A DNA stretch of 64,000 nt from Linyphia triangularis (Eukaryota; Arthropoda; Arachnida; Araneae; Linyphiidae), in NCBI GenBank assembly GCA_963978545.1, contig OZ021732.1, positions 48,494,059 to 48,558,058 of the forward strand, read 5' to 3'. Shown piece by piece: positions 10,165-22,757 of the stretch (its first letter is position 1; each line of letters opens with the position of its first letter). A model generated the notes under the pieces. It saw only the letters and a program-made list of their open reading frames with translations, ran no database searches and was not told the DNA's origin. Made by a program: the position numbers and the translations under genes.

Positions 10165-10238
10165 GGCACCGTGGCTTAGTTGGTTAAAGCACCTGTCTTG
10201 TAAACAGGAGATCACGAGTTCGAATCTCGTCGGTGCCT
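10165..10238 (+). tRNA. tRNA-Thr-TGT: tRNA-Thr(TGT)
   Basis: Consensus TGT body. Confidence 0.92.

Positions 10239-10667
10239 GAATTTCGAAGGAAATTTTTTGATTATATTCTAAATCTATGTTAACAACCACAGCTCCCTAT
10301 ATTGGAAAATAAATATTTCAAAGGAGTCGTGGCTTAGCTGGTTAAAGCGCCTGTCTCGTAAACAGGAGATCACCTGTTCGAATCTCGTCGGTGCCTGAAT
10401 GTTGAAAGCAAAATTTTGCTGAAATTCTGAATGTATGCCTAAATAAATTTACTAAAATAAATCTCCTCTTAACTCTACTTTTTAATTATACATACAGCTC
10501 CAATTGATTGGCAACTAAATGTCATCAACTCACCATGGCTTAGCTGGTTTTAGTGCCTGTCTAGTAAACAGGTGAGGACTAAATTGAATATCTTCGAATC
10601 TGACTGTAATTATTACACTACTAATAAGAATAATAAGTATAATCGATTGGTAACGGGAAGTTCCCAT

Positions 10668-10741
10668 GGCGCCGTGGAATAGTTGTTCAAAGCGCCTGTC
10701 TAGTAAACAGGAGATCACGAGTTCGAATCTCGTCGGTGCCT
10668..10741 (+). 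pseudogene. tRNA-Thr(AGT), D-arm subfamily
   Basis: Same GAATAGTTGTTC D arm as 7770, 2,898 bases away. Confidence 0.6.

Positions 10742-11014
10742 GAATGTCGAAGGAAATTTTTTGATTATATTCTGAAGGTACGTTAACAACCACCGCTTCA
10801 ATTGCTTGAAACTTAAATGTGTCAAGGGAGCTGGTTAAAGCACTTGTCTAGTAAACAGGCGATTACGAGTTAGAATATCGTCGGTAAAAGAATGTCGAAC
10901 AAGAATATTTGCTTACATTTTAAATGAATTTCAAAATTGATGTAATTTATCTCTTTTGACCAATATGCATTGAATTTTAATAAGTATACTCGATTGGTAG
11001 CGGAAAGTTCCCAC

Positions 11015-11088
11015 GGCACCGTGGCTTAGTTGGTTAAAGCACCTGTCTTGTAAACAGGAGATTACGAGTTCGAATCTCGTCGGTGCCT
11015..11088 (+). tRNA. tRNA-Thr-TGT: tRNA-Thr(TGT)
   Basis: AGATT variable-region form as at 8117; stems intact. Confidence 0.88.

Positions 11089-11517
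11089 GAATTTCGAAGG
11101 AAATTTTTTGATTATATTCTAAATCTATGTTAACAACCACAACTCAATATATTGGAAAATAAATATTTCAAAGGTGTCTTGGCTTAGCTGGTTAAAGCGC
11201 CTGTCTCGTAAACAGGTGATCACCTGTTCAAATCTCGTCGGTGCCTGAATATCGAAAGCAAAATTTTGCTGAAATTCTGAATGTATGCCTAAATAAATTT
11301 ACTAAAATAAATCTCCTCTTAACTCTACTTTTTAATTATACATACAGCTCCAATTGATTGGCAACTAAAAGTCATCAACTCACCATGGCTTAGCCGGTTT
11401 TAGTGCCTGTCTAGTAAACAGGTGAGGAATATTTTGAATATCTTCGAATCTGAATGTAATTATTATACTACTAATAAGAATAATAAGTATAATCGATTGG
11501 TAACGGGAAGTTCCCAT

Positions 11518-11591
11518 GGCGCCGTGGCTTAGTTGGTCAAATTGCCTGTCTAGTAAACAGGAGATCACGAGTTCGAATCTCGTCGGTGCCT
11518..11591 (+). tRNA. tRNA-Thr-AGT: tRNA-Thr(AGT), D-stem variant
   Basis: CAAATTGCC replaces CAAAGCGCC, leaving two firm D-stem pairs and one wobble. 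Other arms are consensus. Confidence 0.65.

Positions 11592-11864
11592 GAATGTCGA
11601 AGGAAATTTTTTGATTATATTCTGAAGGTACGTTAACAACCACCGCTTCAATTGCTTGGAACTTAAATGTGTCAAGGGAGCTGGTTAAAGCACTTGTCTA
11701 GTAAACAGGCGATTACGAGTTAGAATATCCTCGGTAAAAGAATGTCGAACAAGAATATTGGCTTACATTTTAAATGTATTTCAAAATTGATGTAATTAAT
11801 CTCTTTTGACCAATACGCTTTGAATTTTAATAAGTATACTCGATTGGTAGCGGAAAGTTAACAC

Positions 11865-11938
11865 GGCACCGTGGCTTAGTTGGTTAAAGCACCTGTCTTG
11901 TAAACAGGAGATCACGAGTTCGAATCTCGTCGGTGCCT
11865..11938 (+). tRNA. tRNA-Thr-TGT: tRNA-Thr(TGT)
   Basis: Consensus body. It is the first gene of a 347-bp extra piece and has an AGT-type 3' flank. Confidence 0.92.

Positions 11939-12211
11939 GAATTTCGAAGGAAATTTTTTGATTATATTCTGAAGGTACGTTAACAACCACCGCTTCAATT
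12001 GCTTGGAACTTAAATGTGTCAAGGGAGCTGGTTAAAGCACTTGTCTAGTAAACAGGCGATTACGAGTTAGAATATCCTCGGTAAAAGAATGTCGAACAAG
12101 AATATTGGCTTACATTTTAAATGTATTTCAAAATTGATGTAATTAATCTCTTTTGACCAATACGCTTTGAATTTTAATAAGTATACTCGATTGGTAGCGG
12201 AAAGTTAACAC

Positions 12212-12285
12212 GGCACCGTGGCTTAGTTGGTTAAAGCACCTGTCTTGTAAACAGGAGATCACGAGTTCGAATCTCGTCGGTGCCT
12212..12285 (+). tRNA. tRNA-Thr-TGT: tRNA-Thr(TGT)
   Basis: Consensus body; second TGT gene of the pair. Confidence 0.92.

Positions 12286-12714
12286 GAATTTCGAAGGAAA
12301 TTTTTTGATTATATTCTAAATCTATGTTAACAACCACAGCTCCCTATATTGGAAAATAAATATTTCAAAGGAGTCTTGGCTTAGCTGGTTAAAGCGCTTG
12401 TCTCGTAAACAGGAGATCACCTGTTCGAATCTCGTCGGTGCCTGAATGTTGAAAGCAAAATTTTGCTGAAATTCTGAATGTATGCCTAAATAAATTTACT
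12501 AAAATAAATCTCCTATTAACTCTACTTTTTAATTATACATACAGCTCCAATTGATTGGCAACTAAAAGTCATCAACTCACCATGGCTTAGCCGGTTTTAG
12601 TGCCTGTCTAGTAAACAGGTGAGGACTATTTTGAATATCTTCGAATTTGAATGTAATTATTATACTACTAATAAGAATAATAAGTATAATCGATTGGTAA
12701 CGGGAAGTTCCCAT

Positions 12715-12788
12715 GGCGCCGTGGCGTAGTTGGTCAAAGCGCCTGTCTAGTAAACAGGAGATCACGAGTTCGAATCTCGTCGGTGCCT
12715..12788 (+). tRNA. tRNA-Thr-AGT: tRNA-Thr(AGT), G12 variant
   Basis: GGCGTAG D-arm form; always precedes an ATT copy by about 345 bases in this block family. Confidence 0.72.

Positions 12789-13059
12789 GAATGTCGAAGG
12801 AAATTTTTTGATTATATTCTGAAGGTACGTTAACAACCACCGCTTCAATTGCTTGGAACTTAAATGTGTCAAGGGAGCTGGTTAAAGCACTTGTCTAGTA
12901 AACAGGCGATCACGAGTTAGAATATCGTCGGTAAAAGAATGTCGAACAAGAATATTTGCTTACATTATAAATGTATTTCAAATGATGTAATTTATCTCTT
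13001 TTGACCAATATGCATTGAATTTTAATAAGTATACTCGATTGGTAGCGGAGAGTTAACAC

Positions 13060-13133
13060 GGCACCGTGGCTTAGTTGGTTAAAGCGCCTGTCTATTAAAC
13101 AGGAGATCAAGAGTTCGAATCTCGTCGGTGCCT
13060..13133 (+). tRNA. Thr-type tRNA with anticodon ATT
   Basis: The loop is CTATTAA, so the anticodon is ATT (Asn codons AAU, and AAC if A34 is edited). Acceptor GGCACCG/CGGTGCC, D stem and anticodon stem pair fully. The T stem AAGAG/CTCGT has one A-G mismatch. Flanks keep the -30 element and T6. Five related copies exist: 13060, 16459, 23103, 26862 and 30955. Confidence 0.65.

Positions 13134-13562
13134 GAATTTCGAAGGAAATTTTTTGATTATATTCTAAATCTATGTTAACAACCACAGCTCCCTATATTGG
13201 AAAATAAATATTTCAAAGGAGTCGTGGCTTAGCTGGTTAAAGCGCCTGTCTCGTAAACAGGAGATCACCTGTTCAAATATCGTCGGTGCCTGAATGTTGA
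13301 AAGCAAAATTTTGCTGAAATTCTAAATGTATGCCTAAATAAATTTACTAAAATAAATCTCCTCTTAACTCTACTTTTTAATTATACATACAGCTCCAATT
13401 GATTGGCAACTAAAAGTCATCAACTCACCATGGCTTAGCCGGTTTTAGTGCCTGTCTAGTAAACAGGTGAGAAGTATTTTGAATATCTTCGAATCTGAAT
13501 GTAATTATTATACTACTAATAAGAATAATAAGTATAATCGATTGGTAACGGGAAGTTCCCAT

Positions 13563-13636
13563 GGCGCCGTGGATTAGTTGGTCAAAGCGCCTGTCTAGTA
13601 AACAGGAGATCACGAGTTCGAATCTCGTCGGTGCCT
13563..13636 (+). tRNA. tRNA-Thr-AGT: tRNA-Thr(AGT), A11 variant
   Basis: GGATTAG replaces GGCTTAG, losing one D-stem pair. T8 follows. Confidence 0.72.

Positions 13637-13910
13637 GAATGTCGAAGGAATTTTTTTTAATTATATTCTGAAGGTACGTTAACAACCACCGCTTCAATTG
13701 CTTGGAACTTAAATGTGTCAAGGGAGCTGGTTAAAGCACTTGTCTAGTAAACAGGCGATCACGAGTTAGAATATCGTCGGTAAAAGAATGTCGAACAAGA
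13801 ATATTTGCTTACATTTTAAATGTATTTCAAAATTGATGTAATTAATCTCTTTTGATAAATACGCATTGAATTTTAATAAGTATACTCGATTGGTAGCGGA
13901 AAGTTAACAC

Positions 13911-13984
13911 GGCACCGTGGCTTAGTTGGTTAAAGCACCTGTCTTGTAAACAGGAGATCACGAGTTCGAATCTCGTCGGTGCCT
13911..13984 (+). tRNA. tRNA-Thr-TGT: tRNA-Thr(TGT)
   Basis: Consensus TGT body. Confidence 0.92.

Positions 13985-14413
13985 GAATTTCGAAGGAAAT
14001 TTTTTGATTATATTCTAAATCTATGTTAACAACCACAGCTCCCTATATTGGAAAATAAATATTTCAAAGGAGTCGTGGCTTAGCTGGTTAAAGCGCCTGT
14101 CTCGTAAACAGGAGATCACCTGTTCGAATCTCGTCGGTGCCTGAATGTTGAAAGCAAAATTTTGCTGAAATTCTGAATGTATGCCTAAATAAATTTACTA
14201 AAATAAATCTCCTCTTAACTCTACTTTTTAATTATACATACAGCTCCAATTGATTGGCAACTAAATGTCATCAACTCACCATGGCTTAGCTGGTTTTAGT
14301 GCCTGTCTAGTAAACAGGTGAGGACTAAATTGAATATCTTCGAATCTGACTGTAATTATTACACTACTAATAAGAATAATAAGTATAATCGATTGGTAAC
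14401 GGGAAGTTCCCAT

Positions 14414-14487
14414 GGCGCCGTGGAATAGTTGTTCAAAGCCCCTGTCTAGTAAACAGGAGATCACGAGTTCGAATCTCGTCGGTGCCT
14414..14487 (+). pseudogene. tRNA-Thr(AGT), D-arm subfamily
   Basis: GAATAGTTGTTC D arm plus G26 to C (AAAGCCCCTG). Confidence 0.6.

Positions 14488-14760
14488 GAATGTCGAAGGA
14501 AATTTTTTGATTATATTCTGAAGGTACGTTAACAACCACCGCTTCAATTGCTTGAAACTTAAATGTGTCAAGGGAGCTGGTTAAAGCACTTGTCTAGTAA
14601 ACAGGCGATTACGAGTTAGAATATCGTCGGTAAAAGAATGTCGAACAAGAATATTTGCTTACATTTTAAATGAATTTCAAAATTGATGTAATTTATCTCT
14701 TTTGACCAATATGCATTGAATTTTAATAAGTATACTCGATTGGTAGCGGAAAGTTCCCAC

Positions 14761-14834
14761 GGCACCGTGGCTTAGTTGGTTAAAGCACCTGTCTTGTAAA
14801 CAGGAGATTACGAGTTCGAATCTCGTCGGTGCCT
14761..14834 (+). 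tRNA. tRNA-Thr-TGT: tRNA-Thr(TGT)
   Basis: AGATT variable-region form; stems intact. Confidence 0.88.

Positions 14835-15263
14835 GAATTTCGAAGGAAATTTTTTGATTATATTCTAAATCTATGTTAACAACCACAACTCAATATATTG
14901 GAAAATAAATATTTCAAAGGTGTCTTGGCTTAGCTGGTTAAAGCGCCTGTCTCGTAAACAGGTGATCACCTTTTCAAATCTCGTCGGTGCCTGAATATCG
15001 AAAGCAAAATTTTGCTGAAATTCTGAATGTATGCCTAAATAAATTTACTAAAATAAATCTCCTCTTAACTCTACTTTTTAATTATACATACAGCTCCAAT
15101 TGATTGGCAACTAAAAGTCATCAACTCACCATGGCTTAGCCGGTTTTAGTGCCTGTCTAGTAAACAGGTGAGGAATATTTTGAATATCTTCGAATCTGAA
15201 TGTAATTATTATACTACTAATAAGAATAATAAGTATAATCGATTGGTAACGGGAAGTTCCCAT

Positions 15264-15337
15264 GGCGCCGTGGCTTAGTTGGTCAAAGTGCCTGTCTAGT
15301 AAACAGGAGATCACGAGTTCGAATCTCGTCGGTGCCT
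15264..15337 (+). tRNA. tRNA-Thr-AGT: tRNA-Thr(AGT), T25 variant
   Basis: G10-T25 wobble in the D stem; otherwise consensus. Confidence 0.85.

Positions 15338-15610
15338 GAATGTCGAAGGAAATTTTTTGATTATATTCTGAAGGTACGTTAACAACCACCGCTTCAATTG
15401 CTTGGAACTTAAATGTGGCAAGGGAGCTGATTAAAGCACTTGTCTAGTAAACAGGCGATTACGAGTTAGAATATCGTCGGTAAAAGAATGTCGAACAAGA
15501 ATATTGGCTTACATTTTAAATGTATTTCAAAATTGATGTAATTAATCTCTTTTGACCAATACGCTTTGAATTTTAATAAGTATACTCGATTGGTAGCGGA
15601 AAGTTAACAC

Positions 15611-15684
15611 GGCACCGTGGCTTAGTTGGTTAAAGCACCTGTCTTGTAAACAGGAGATCACGAGTTCGAATCTCGTCGGTGCCT
15611..15684 (+). tRNA. tRNA-Thr-TGT: tRNA-Thr(TGT)
   Basis: Consensus TGT body. Confidence 0.92.

Positions 15685-16113
15685 GAATTTCGAAGGAAAT
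15701 TTTTTGATTATATTCTAAATCTATGTTAACAACCACAGCTCCCTATATTGGAAAATAAATATTTCAAAGGAGTCTTGGCTTAGCTGGTTAAAGCGCTTGT
15801 CTCGTAAACAGGAGATCACCTGTTCGAATCTCGTCGGTGCCTGAATGTTGAAAGCAAAATTTTGCTGAAATTCTGAATGTATGCCTAAATAAATTTACTA
15901 AAATAAATCTCCTATTAACTCTACTTTTTAATTATACATACAGCTCCAATTGATTGGCAACTAAAAGTCATCAACTCACCATGGCTTAGCCGGTTTTAGT
16001 GCCTGTCTAGTAAACAGGTGAGGACTATTTTGAATATCTTCGAATTTGAATGTAATTATTATACTACTAATAAGATTAATAAGTATAATCGATTGGTAAC
16101 GGGAAGTTCCCAT

Positions 16114-16187
16114 GGCGCCGTGGCGTAGTTGGTCAAAGCGCCTGTCTAGTAAACAGGAGATCACGAGTTCGAATCTCGTCGGTGCCT
16114..16187 (+). tRNA. tRNA-Thr-AGT: tRNA-Thr(AGT), G12 variant
   Basis: GGCGTAG D-arm form, paired with the ATT copy at 16459. Confidence 0.72.

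Positions 16188-16458
16188 GAATGTCGAAGGA
16201 AATTTTTTGATTATATTCTGAAGGTACGTTAACAACCACCGCTTCAATTGCTTGGAACTTAAATGTGTCAAGGGAGCTGGTTAAAGCACTTGTCTAGTAA
16301 ACAGGCGATCACGAGTTAGAATATCGTCGGTAAAAGAATGTCGAACAAGAATATTTGCTTACATTATAAATGTATTTCAAATGATGTAATTTATCTCTTT
16401 TGACCAATATGCATTGAATTTTAATAAGTATACTCGATTGGTAGCGGAGAGTTAACAC

Positions 16459-16532
16459 GGCACCGTGGCTTAGTTGGTTAAAGCGCCTGTCTATTTAACA
16501 GGAGATCAAGAGTTCGAATCTCGTCGGTGCCT
16459..16532 (+). tRNA. Thr-type tRNA with anticodon ATT, T37
   Basis: The loop is CTATTTA, so A37 has also become T. Stems are as at 13060. Confidence 0.55.

Positions 16533-16961
16533 GAATTTCGAAGGAAATTTTTTGATTATATTCTAAATCTATGTTAACAACCACAGCTCCCTATATTGGA
16601 AAATAAATATTTCAAAGGAGTCGTGGCTTAGCTGGTTAAAGCGCCTGTCTCGTAAACAGGAGATCACCTGTTCAAATATCGTCGGTGCCTGAATGTTGAA
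16701 AGCAAAATTTTGCTGAAATTCTAAATGTATGCCTAAATAAATTTACTAAAATAAATCTCCTCTTAACTCTACTTTTTAATTATACATACAGCTCCAATTG
16801 ATTGGCAACTAAAAGTCATCAACTCACCATGGCTTAGCCGGTTTTAGTGCCTGTCTAGTAAACAGGTGAGAAGTATTTTGAATATCTTCGAATCTGAATG
16901 TAATTATTATACTACTAATAAGAATATTAAGTATAATCGATTGGTAACGGGAAGTTCCCAT

Positions 16962-17035
16962 GGCGCCGTGGCTTAGTTGGTCAAAGCGCCTGTCTAGTAA
17001 ACAGGAGATCACGAGTTCGAATCTCGTCGGTGCCT
16962..17035 (+). tRNA. tRNA-Thr-AGT: tRNA-Thr(AGT)
   Basis: Consensus body; T8 follows. Confidence 0.92.

Positions 17036-17309
17036 GAATGTCGAAGGAATTTTTTTTAATTATATTCTGAAGGTACGTTAACAACCACCGCTTCAATTGC
17101 TTGGAACTTAAATGTGTCAAGGGAGCTGGTTAAAGCACTTGTCTAGTAAACAGGCGATCACGAGTTAGAATATCGTCGGTAAAAGAATGTCGAACAAGAA
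17201 TATTTGCTTACATTTTAAATGTATTTCAAAATTGATGTAATTAATCTCTTTTGACCAATATGCATTGAATTTTAATAAGTATACTCGATTGGTAGCGAAA
17301 AGTTAACAC

Positions 17310-17383
17310 GGCACCGTGGCTTAGTTGGTTAAAGCGCCTGTCTTGTAAACAGGAGATCAAGAGTTCGAATCTCGTCGGTGCTT
17310..17383 (+). tRNA. tRNA-Thr-TGT: tRNA-Thr(TGT), T-stem and 3'-end variant
   Basis: T stem AAGAG has one mismatch. The 3' end CGGTGCTT turns the first acceptor pair into G-T. Position 26 is G as in AGT genes. Confidence 0.72.

Positions 17384-17812
17384 GAATTTCGAAGTAAATT
17401 TTTTGATTATATTCTAAATCTATGTTAACAACCACAGCTCCCTATATTGGAAAATAAATATTTCAAAGGAGTCGTGGCTTAGCTGGTTAAAGCGCCTGTC
17501 TCGTAAACAGGAGATCACCTGTTCGAATCTCGTCGGTGCCTGAATGTTGAAAGCAAAATTTTGCTGAAATTCTGAATGTATGTCTAAATAAATTTACTAA
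17601 AATAAATCTCCTATTAACTCTACTTTTTAATTATACATACAGCTCCAATTGATTGGCAACTAAAAGTCATCAACTCACCATTGCTTAGCCGGTTTTAGTG
17701 CCTGTCTAGTAAACAGGTGAGGACTATTTTGAATATCTTCGAATCTGAATGTAATTATTATACTACTAATAAGAATAATAAGTATAATCGATTGGTAACG
17801 GGAAGTTCCCAT

Positions 17813-17886
17813 GGCGCCGTGGCTTAGTTGGTCAAAGCGCCTGTCTAGTAAACAGGAGATCACGAGTTCGAATCTCGTCGGTGCCT
17813..17886 (+). tRNA. tRNA-Thr-AGT: tRNA-Thr(AGT)
   Basis: Consensus body; T8 follows. Confidence 0.92.

Positions 17887-18160
17887 GAATGTCGAAGGAA
17901 TTTTTTTTAATTATATTCTGAAGGTACGTTAACAACCACCGCTTCAATTGCTTGGAACTTAAATGTGTCAAGGGAGCTGGTTAAAGCACTTGTCTAGTAA
18001 ACAGGCGATCACGAGTTAGAATATCGTCGGTAAAAGAATGTCGAACAAGAATATTTGCTTACATTTTAAATATATTTCAAAATTGATGTAATTAATCTCT
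18101 TTTGACCAATATGCATTGAATTTTAATAAGTATACTCGATTGGTAGCGGAAAGTTAACAC

Positions 18161-18234
18161 GGCACCGTGACTTAGTTGGTTAAAGCGCCTGTCTTGTAAA
18201 CAGGAGATCAAGAGTTCGAATCTCGTCGGTGCTT
18161..18234 (+). tRNA. tRNA-Thr-TGT: tRNA-Thr(TGT), multiple variants
   Basis: GTGACTTAG loses G10 of the D stem. T stem AAGAG and 3' end GCTT are as at 17310. Confidence 0.62.

Positions 18235-18663
18235 GAATTTCGAAGGAAATTTTTTGATTATATTCTAAATCTATGTTAACAACCACAGCTCCCTATATTG
18301 GAAAATAAATATTTCAAAGGAGTCGTGGCTTAGCTGGTTAAAGCGCCTGTCTCGTAAACAGGAGATCACCTGTTCGAATCTCGTCGGTGCCTGAATGTTG
18401 AAAGCAAAATTTTGCTGAAATTCTGAATGTATGCCTAAATAAATTTACTAAAATAAATCTCCTATTAACTCTACTTTTTAATTATACATACAGCTCCAAT
18501 TGATTGGCAACTAAAAGTCATCAACTCACCATGGCTTAGCCGGTTTTAGTGCCTGTCTAGTAAACAGGTGAGGACTATTTTGAATATCTTCGAATCTGAT
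18601 TGTAATTATTATACTACTAATAAGAATAATAAGTATAATCGATTGGTAACGGGAAGTTCCCAT

Positions 18664-18737
18664 GGCGCCGTGGCTTAGTTGGTCAAAGCGCCTGTCTAGT
18701 AAACAGGAGATCACGAGTTCGAATCTCGTCGGTGCCT
18664..18737 (+). tRNA. tRNA-Thr-AGT: tRNA-Thr(AGT)
   Basis: Consensus body; T6 follows. Confidence 0.92.

Positions 18738-19010
18738 GAATGTCGAAGGAAATTTTTTGATTATATTCTGAAGGTACGTTAACAACCACCGCTTCAATTG
18801 CTTGGAACTTAAATGTGGCAAGGGAGCTGGTTAAAGCACTTGTCTAGTAAACAGGCGATCACGAGTTAGAATATCGTCGGTAAAAGAATGTCGAACAAGA
18901 ATATTGGCTTACATTTTAAATGTATTTCAAAATTGATGTAATTAATCTCTTTTGACCAATACGCTTTGAATTTTAATAAGTATACTCGATTGGTAGCGGA
19001 AAGTTAACAC

Positions 19011-19084
19011 GGAACCGTGGCTTAGTTGGTTAAAGCACCTGTCTTGTAAACAGGAGATCACGAGTCCGAATCTCGTCGGTGCCT
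19011..19084 (+). tRNA. tRNA-Thr-TGT: tRNA-Thr(TGT), acceptor and T-loop variant
   Basis: GGAACCG acceptor (pair 3 mismatch) and T loop TCCGAAT, which alters the B box. D loop is full length, unlike 1315. Confidence 0.65.

Positions 19085-19513
19085 GAATTTCGAAGGAAAT
19101 TTTTTGATTATATTCTAAATCTATGTTAACAACCACAGCTCCCTATATTGGAAAATAAGTATTTCAAAGGAATCGTGGCTTAGCTGGTTAAAGCGCCTGT
19201 CTCGTAAACAGGAGATCACCTGTTCAAATATCGTCGGTGCCTGAATGTTGAAAGCAAAATTTTGATGAAATTCTGAATGTATGCCTAAATAAATTTACTA
19301 AAATAAATCTCCTCTTAACTCTACTTTTTAATTATACATACAGCTTCAATTGATTGGCAACTAAAAGTCATCAACTCAACATGGCTTAGCCGGTTTTAGT
19401 GCCTGTCTAGTAAACAGTTGAGGACTATTTTGAATATCTTCGAATCTGAATGTAATTATTATACTACTAATAAGAATAATAAGTATAATCGATTGGTAAC
19501 GGGAAGTTCCCAT

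Positions 19514-19587
19514 GGCGCCGTGGCTTAGTTGGTCAAAGCGCCTGTCTAGTAAACAGGAGATCACGAGTTCGAATCTCGTCGGTGCCT
19514..19587 (+). tRNA. tRNA-Thr-AGT: tRNA-Thr(AGT)
   Basis: Consensus body; T7 follows. It lies in a 693-bp unit. Confidence 0.92.

Positions 19588-19861
19588 GAATGTCGAAGGA
19601 AATTTTTTTAATTATATTCTGAAGGTACGTTAACAACCACCGCTTCAATTGCTTGGAACTTAAATGTGTCAAGGGAGCTGGTTAAAGCACTTGTCTAGTA
19701 AACAGGCGATCACGAGTTAGAATATCGTCGGTAAAAGAATGTCGAACGAGAATATTTGCTTACATTTTAAATGTATTTCAAAATTGATGTAATTAATCTC
19801 TTTTGACCAATATGCATTGAATTTTAATAAGTATACTTGATTGGTAGCGGAAAGTTAACAC

Positions 19862-19935
19862 GGCACCGTGGCTTAGTTGGTTAAAGCGCCTGTCTTGTAA
19901 ACAGGAGATCAAGAGTTCGAATCTCGTCGGTGCCT
19862..19935 (+). tRNA. tRNA-Thr-TGT: tRNA-Thr(TGT) fused to a CGT-type 3' flank
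   Basis: TGT body with T stem AAGAG. After the gene the sequence is the CGT module's flank (GAATGTTGAAAGC), so 158 bp have been deleted by recombination between the two modules. No T6 follows at the usual spot. Confidence 0.68.

Positions 19936-20206
19936 GAATGTTGAAAGCAAAATTCTGCTGAAATTCTGAATGTATGCCTAAATAAATTTACTAAAATAAA
20001 TCTCCTATTAACTCTACTTTTTAATTATACATACAGCTCCAATTGATTGGCAACTAAAAGTCATCAACTCACCATGGCTTAGCCGGTTTTAGTGCCTGTC
20101 TAGTAAACAGGTGAGGACTATTTTGAATATCTTCGAATCTGATTGTAATTATTATACTACTAATAAGAATAATAAGTATAATCGATTGGTAACGGGAAGT
20201 TCCCAT

Positions 20207-20280
20207 GGCGCCGTGGCTTAGTTGGTCAAAGCGCCTGTCTAGTAAACAGGAGATCACGAGTTCGAATCTCGTCGGTGCCT
20207..20280 (+). tRNA. tRNA-Thr-AGT: tRNA-Thr(AGT)
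   Basis: Consensus body; T6 follows. Confidence 0.92.

Positions 20281-20553
20281 GAATGTCGAAGGAAATTTTT
20301 TGATTATATTCTGAAGGTACGTTAACAACCACCGCTTCAATTGCTTGGAACTTAAATGTGGCAAGGGAGCTGGTTAAAGCACTTGTCTAGTAAACAGGCG
20401 ATCACGAGTTAGAATATCGTCGGTAAAAGAATGTCGAACAAGAATATTGGCTTACATTTTAAATGTATTTCAAAATTGATGTAATTAATCTCTTTTGACC
20501 AATACGCTTTGAATTTTAATAAGTATACTCGATTGGTAGCGGAAAGTTAACAC

Positions 20554-20627
20554 GGCACCGTGGCTTAGTTGGTTAAAGCACCTGTCTTGTAAACAGGAGA
20601 TCACGAGTTCGAATCTCGTCGGTGCCT
20554..20627 (+). tRNA. tRNA-Thr-TGT: tRNA-Thr(TGT)
   Basis: Consensus TGT body. Confidence 0.92.

Positions 20628-21056
20628 GAATTTCGAAGGAAATTTTTTGATTATATTCTAAATCTATGTTAACAACCACAGCTCCCTATATTGGAAAATA
20701 AATATTTCAAAGGAGTCGTGGCTTAGCTGGTTAAAGCGCCTGTCTCGTAAACAGGAGATCACCTGTTCAAATATCGTCGGTGCCTGAATGTTGAAAGCAA
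20801 AATTTTGCTGAAATTCTAAATGTATGCCTAAATAAATTTACTAAAATAAATCTCCTCTTAACTCTACTTTTTAATTATACATACAGCTCCAATTGATTGG
20901 CAACTAAAAGTCATCAACTCACCATGGCTTAGCCGGTTTTAGTGCCTGTCTAGTAAACAGGTGAGAAGTATTTTGAATATCTTCGAATCTGAATGTAATT
21001 ATTATACTACTAATAAGAATAATAAGTATAATCGATTGGTAACGGGAAGTTCCCAT

Positions 21057-21130
21057 GGCGCCGTGGCTTAGTTGGTCAAAGCGCCTGTCTAGTAAACAGG
21101 AGATCACGAGTTCGAATCTCGTCGGTGCCT
21057..21130 (+). tRNA. tRNA-Thr-AGT: tRNA-Thr(AGT)
   Basis: Consensus body; T8 follows. Confidence 0.92.

Positions 21131-21404
21131 GAATGTCGAAGGAATTTTTTTTAATTATATTCTGAAGGTACGTTAACAACCTTCGCTTCAATTGCTTGGA
21201 ACTTAAATGTGTCAAGGGAGCTGGTTAAAGCACTTGTCTAGTAAACAGGCGATCACGAGTTAGAATATCGTCGGTAAAAGAATGTCGAACAAGAATATTT
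21301 GCTTACATTTTAAATGTATTTCAAAATTGATGTAATTAATCTCTTTTGATAAATACGCATTGAATTTTAATAAGTATACTCGATTGGTAGCGGAAAGTTA
21401 ACAC

Positions 21405-21478
21405 GGCACCGTGGCTTAGTTGGTTAAAGCACCTGTCTTGTAAACAGGAGATCACGAGTTCGAATCTCGTCGGTGCCT
21405..21478 (+). tRNA. tRNA-Thr-TGT: tRNA-Thr(TGT)
   Basis: Consensus TGT body. Confidence 0.92.

Positions 21479-21907
21479 GAATTTCGAAGGAAATTTTTTG
21501 ATTATATTCTAAATCTATGTTAACAACCACAGCTCCCTATATTGGAAAATAAATATTTCAAAGGAGTCGTGGCTTAGCTGGTTAAAGCGCCTGTCTCGTA
21601 AACAGGAGATCACCTGTTCGAATCTCGTCGGTGCCTGAATGTTGAAAGCAAAATTTTGCTGAAATTCTGAATGTATGCCTAAATAAATTTACTAAAATAA
21701 ATCTCCTCTTAACTCTACTTTTTAATTATACATACAGCTCCAATTGATTGGCAACTAAATGTCATCAACTCACCATGGCTTAGCTGGTTTTAGTGCCTGT
21801 CTAGTAAACAGGTGAGGACTAAATTGAATATCTTCGAATCTGACTGTAATTATTACACTACTAATAAGAATAATAAGTATAATCGATTGGTAACGGGAAG
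21901 TTCCCAT

Positions 21908-21981
21908 GGCGCCGTGGAATAGTTGTTCAAAGCGCCTGTCTAGTAAACAGGAGATCACGAGTTCGAATCTCGTCGGTGCCT
21908..21981 (+). pseudogene. tRNA-Thr(AGT), D-arm subfamily
   Basis: GAATAGTTGTTC D arm as at 7770. Confidence 0.6.

Positions 21982-22254
21982 GAATGTCGAAGGAAATTTT
22001 TTGATTATATTCTGAAGGTACGTTAACAACCACCGCTTCAATTGCTTGGAACTTAAATGTGGCAAGGGAGCTGATTAAAGCACTTGTCTAGTAAACAGGC
22101 GATTACGAGTTAGAATATCGTCGGTAAAAGAATGTCGAACAAGAATATTGGCTTACATTTTAAATGTATTTCAAAATTGATGTAATTAATCTCTTTTGAC
22201 CAATACGCTTTGAATTTTAATAAGTATACTCGATTGGTAGCGGAAAGTTAACAC

Positions 22255-22328
22255 GGCACCGTGGCTTAGTTGGTTAAAGCACCTGTCTTGTAAACAGGAG
22301 ATCACGAGTTCGAATCTCGTCGGTTCCT
22255..22328 (+). tRNA. tRNA-Thr-TGT: tRNA-Thr(TGT), one acceptor mismatch
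   Basis: 3' end CGGTTCCT. Unlike the other GGTTCC copies it keeps a normal TGT 3' flank and is followed by a CGT module. Confidence 0.7.
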
Positions 22329-22757
22329 GAATTTCGAAGGAAATTTTTTGATTATATTCTAAATCTATGTTAACAACCACAGCTCCCTATATTGGAAAAT
22401 AAATATTTCAAAGGAGTCTTGGCTTAGCTGGTTAAAGCGCTTGTCTCGTAAACAGGAGATCACCTGTTCGAATCTCGTCGGTGCCTGAATGTTGAAAGCA
22501 AAATTTTGCTGAAATTCTGAATGTATGCCTAAATAAATTTACTAAAATAAATCTCCTATTAACTCTACTTTTTAATTATACATACAGCTCCAATTGATTG
22601 GCAACTAAAAGTCATCAACTCACCATGGCTTAGCCGGTTTTAGTGCCTGTCTAGTAAACAGGTGAGGACTATTTTGAATATCTTCGAATTTGAATGTAAT
22701 TATTATACTACTAATAAGAATAATAAGTATAATCGATTGGTAACGGGAAGTTCCCAT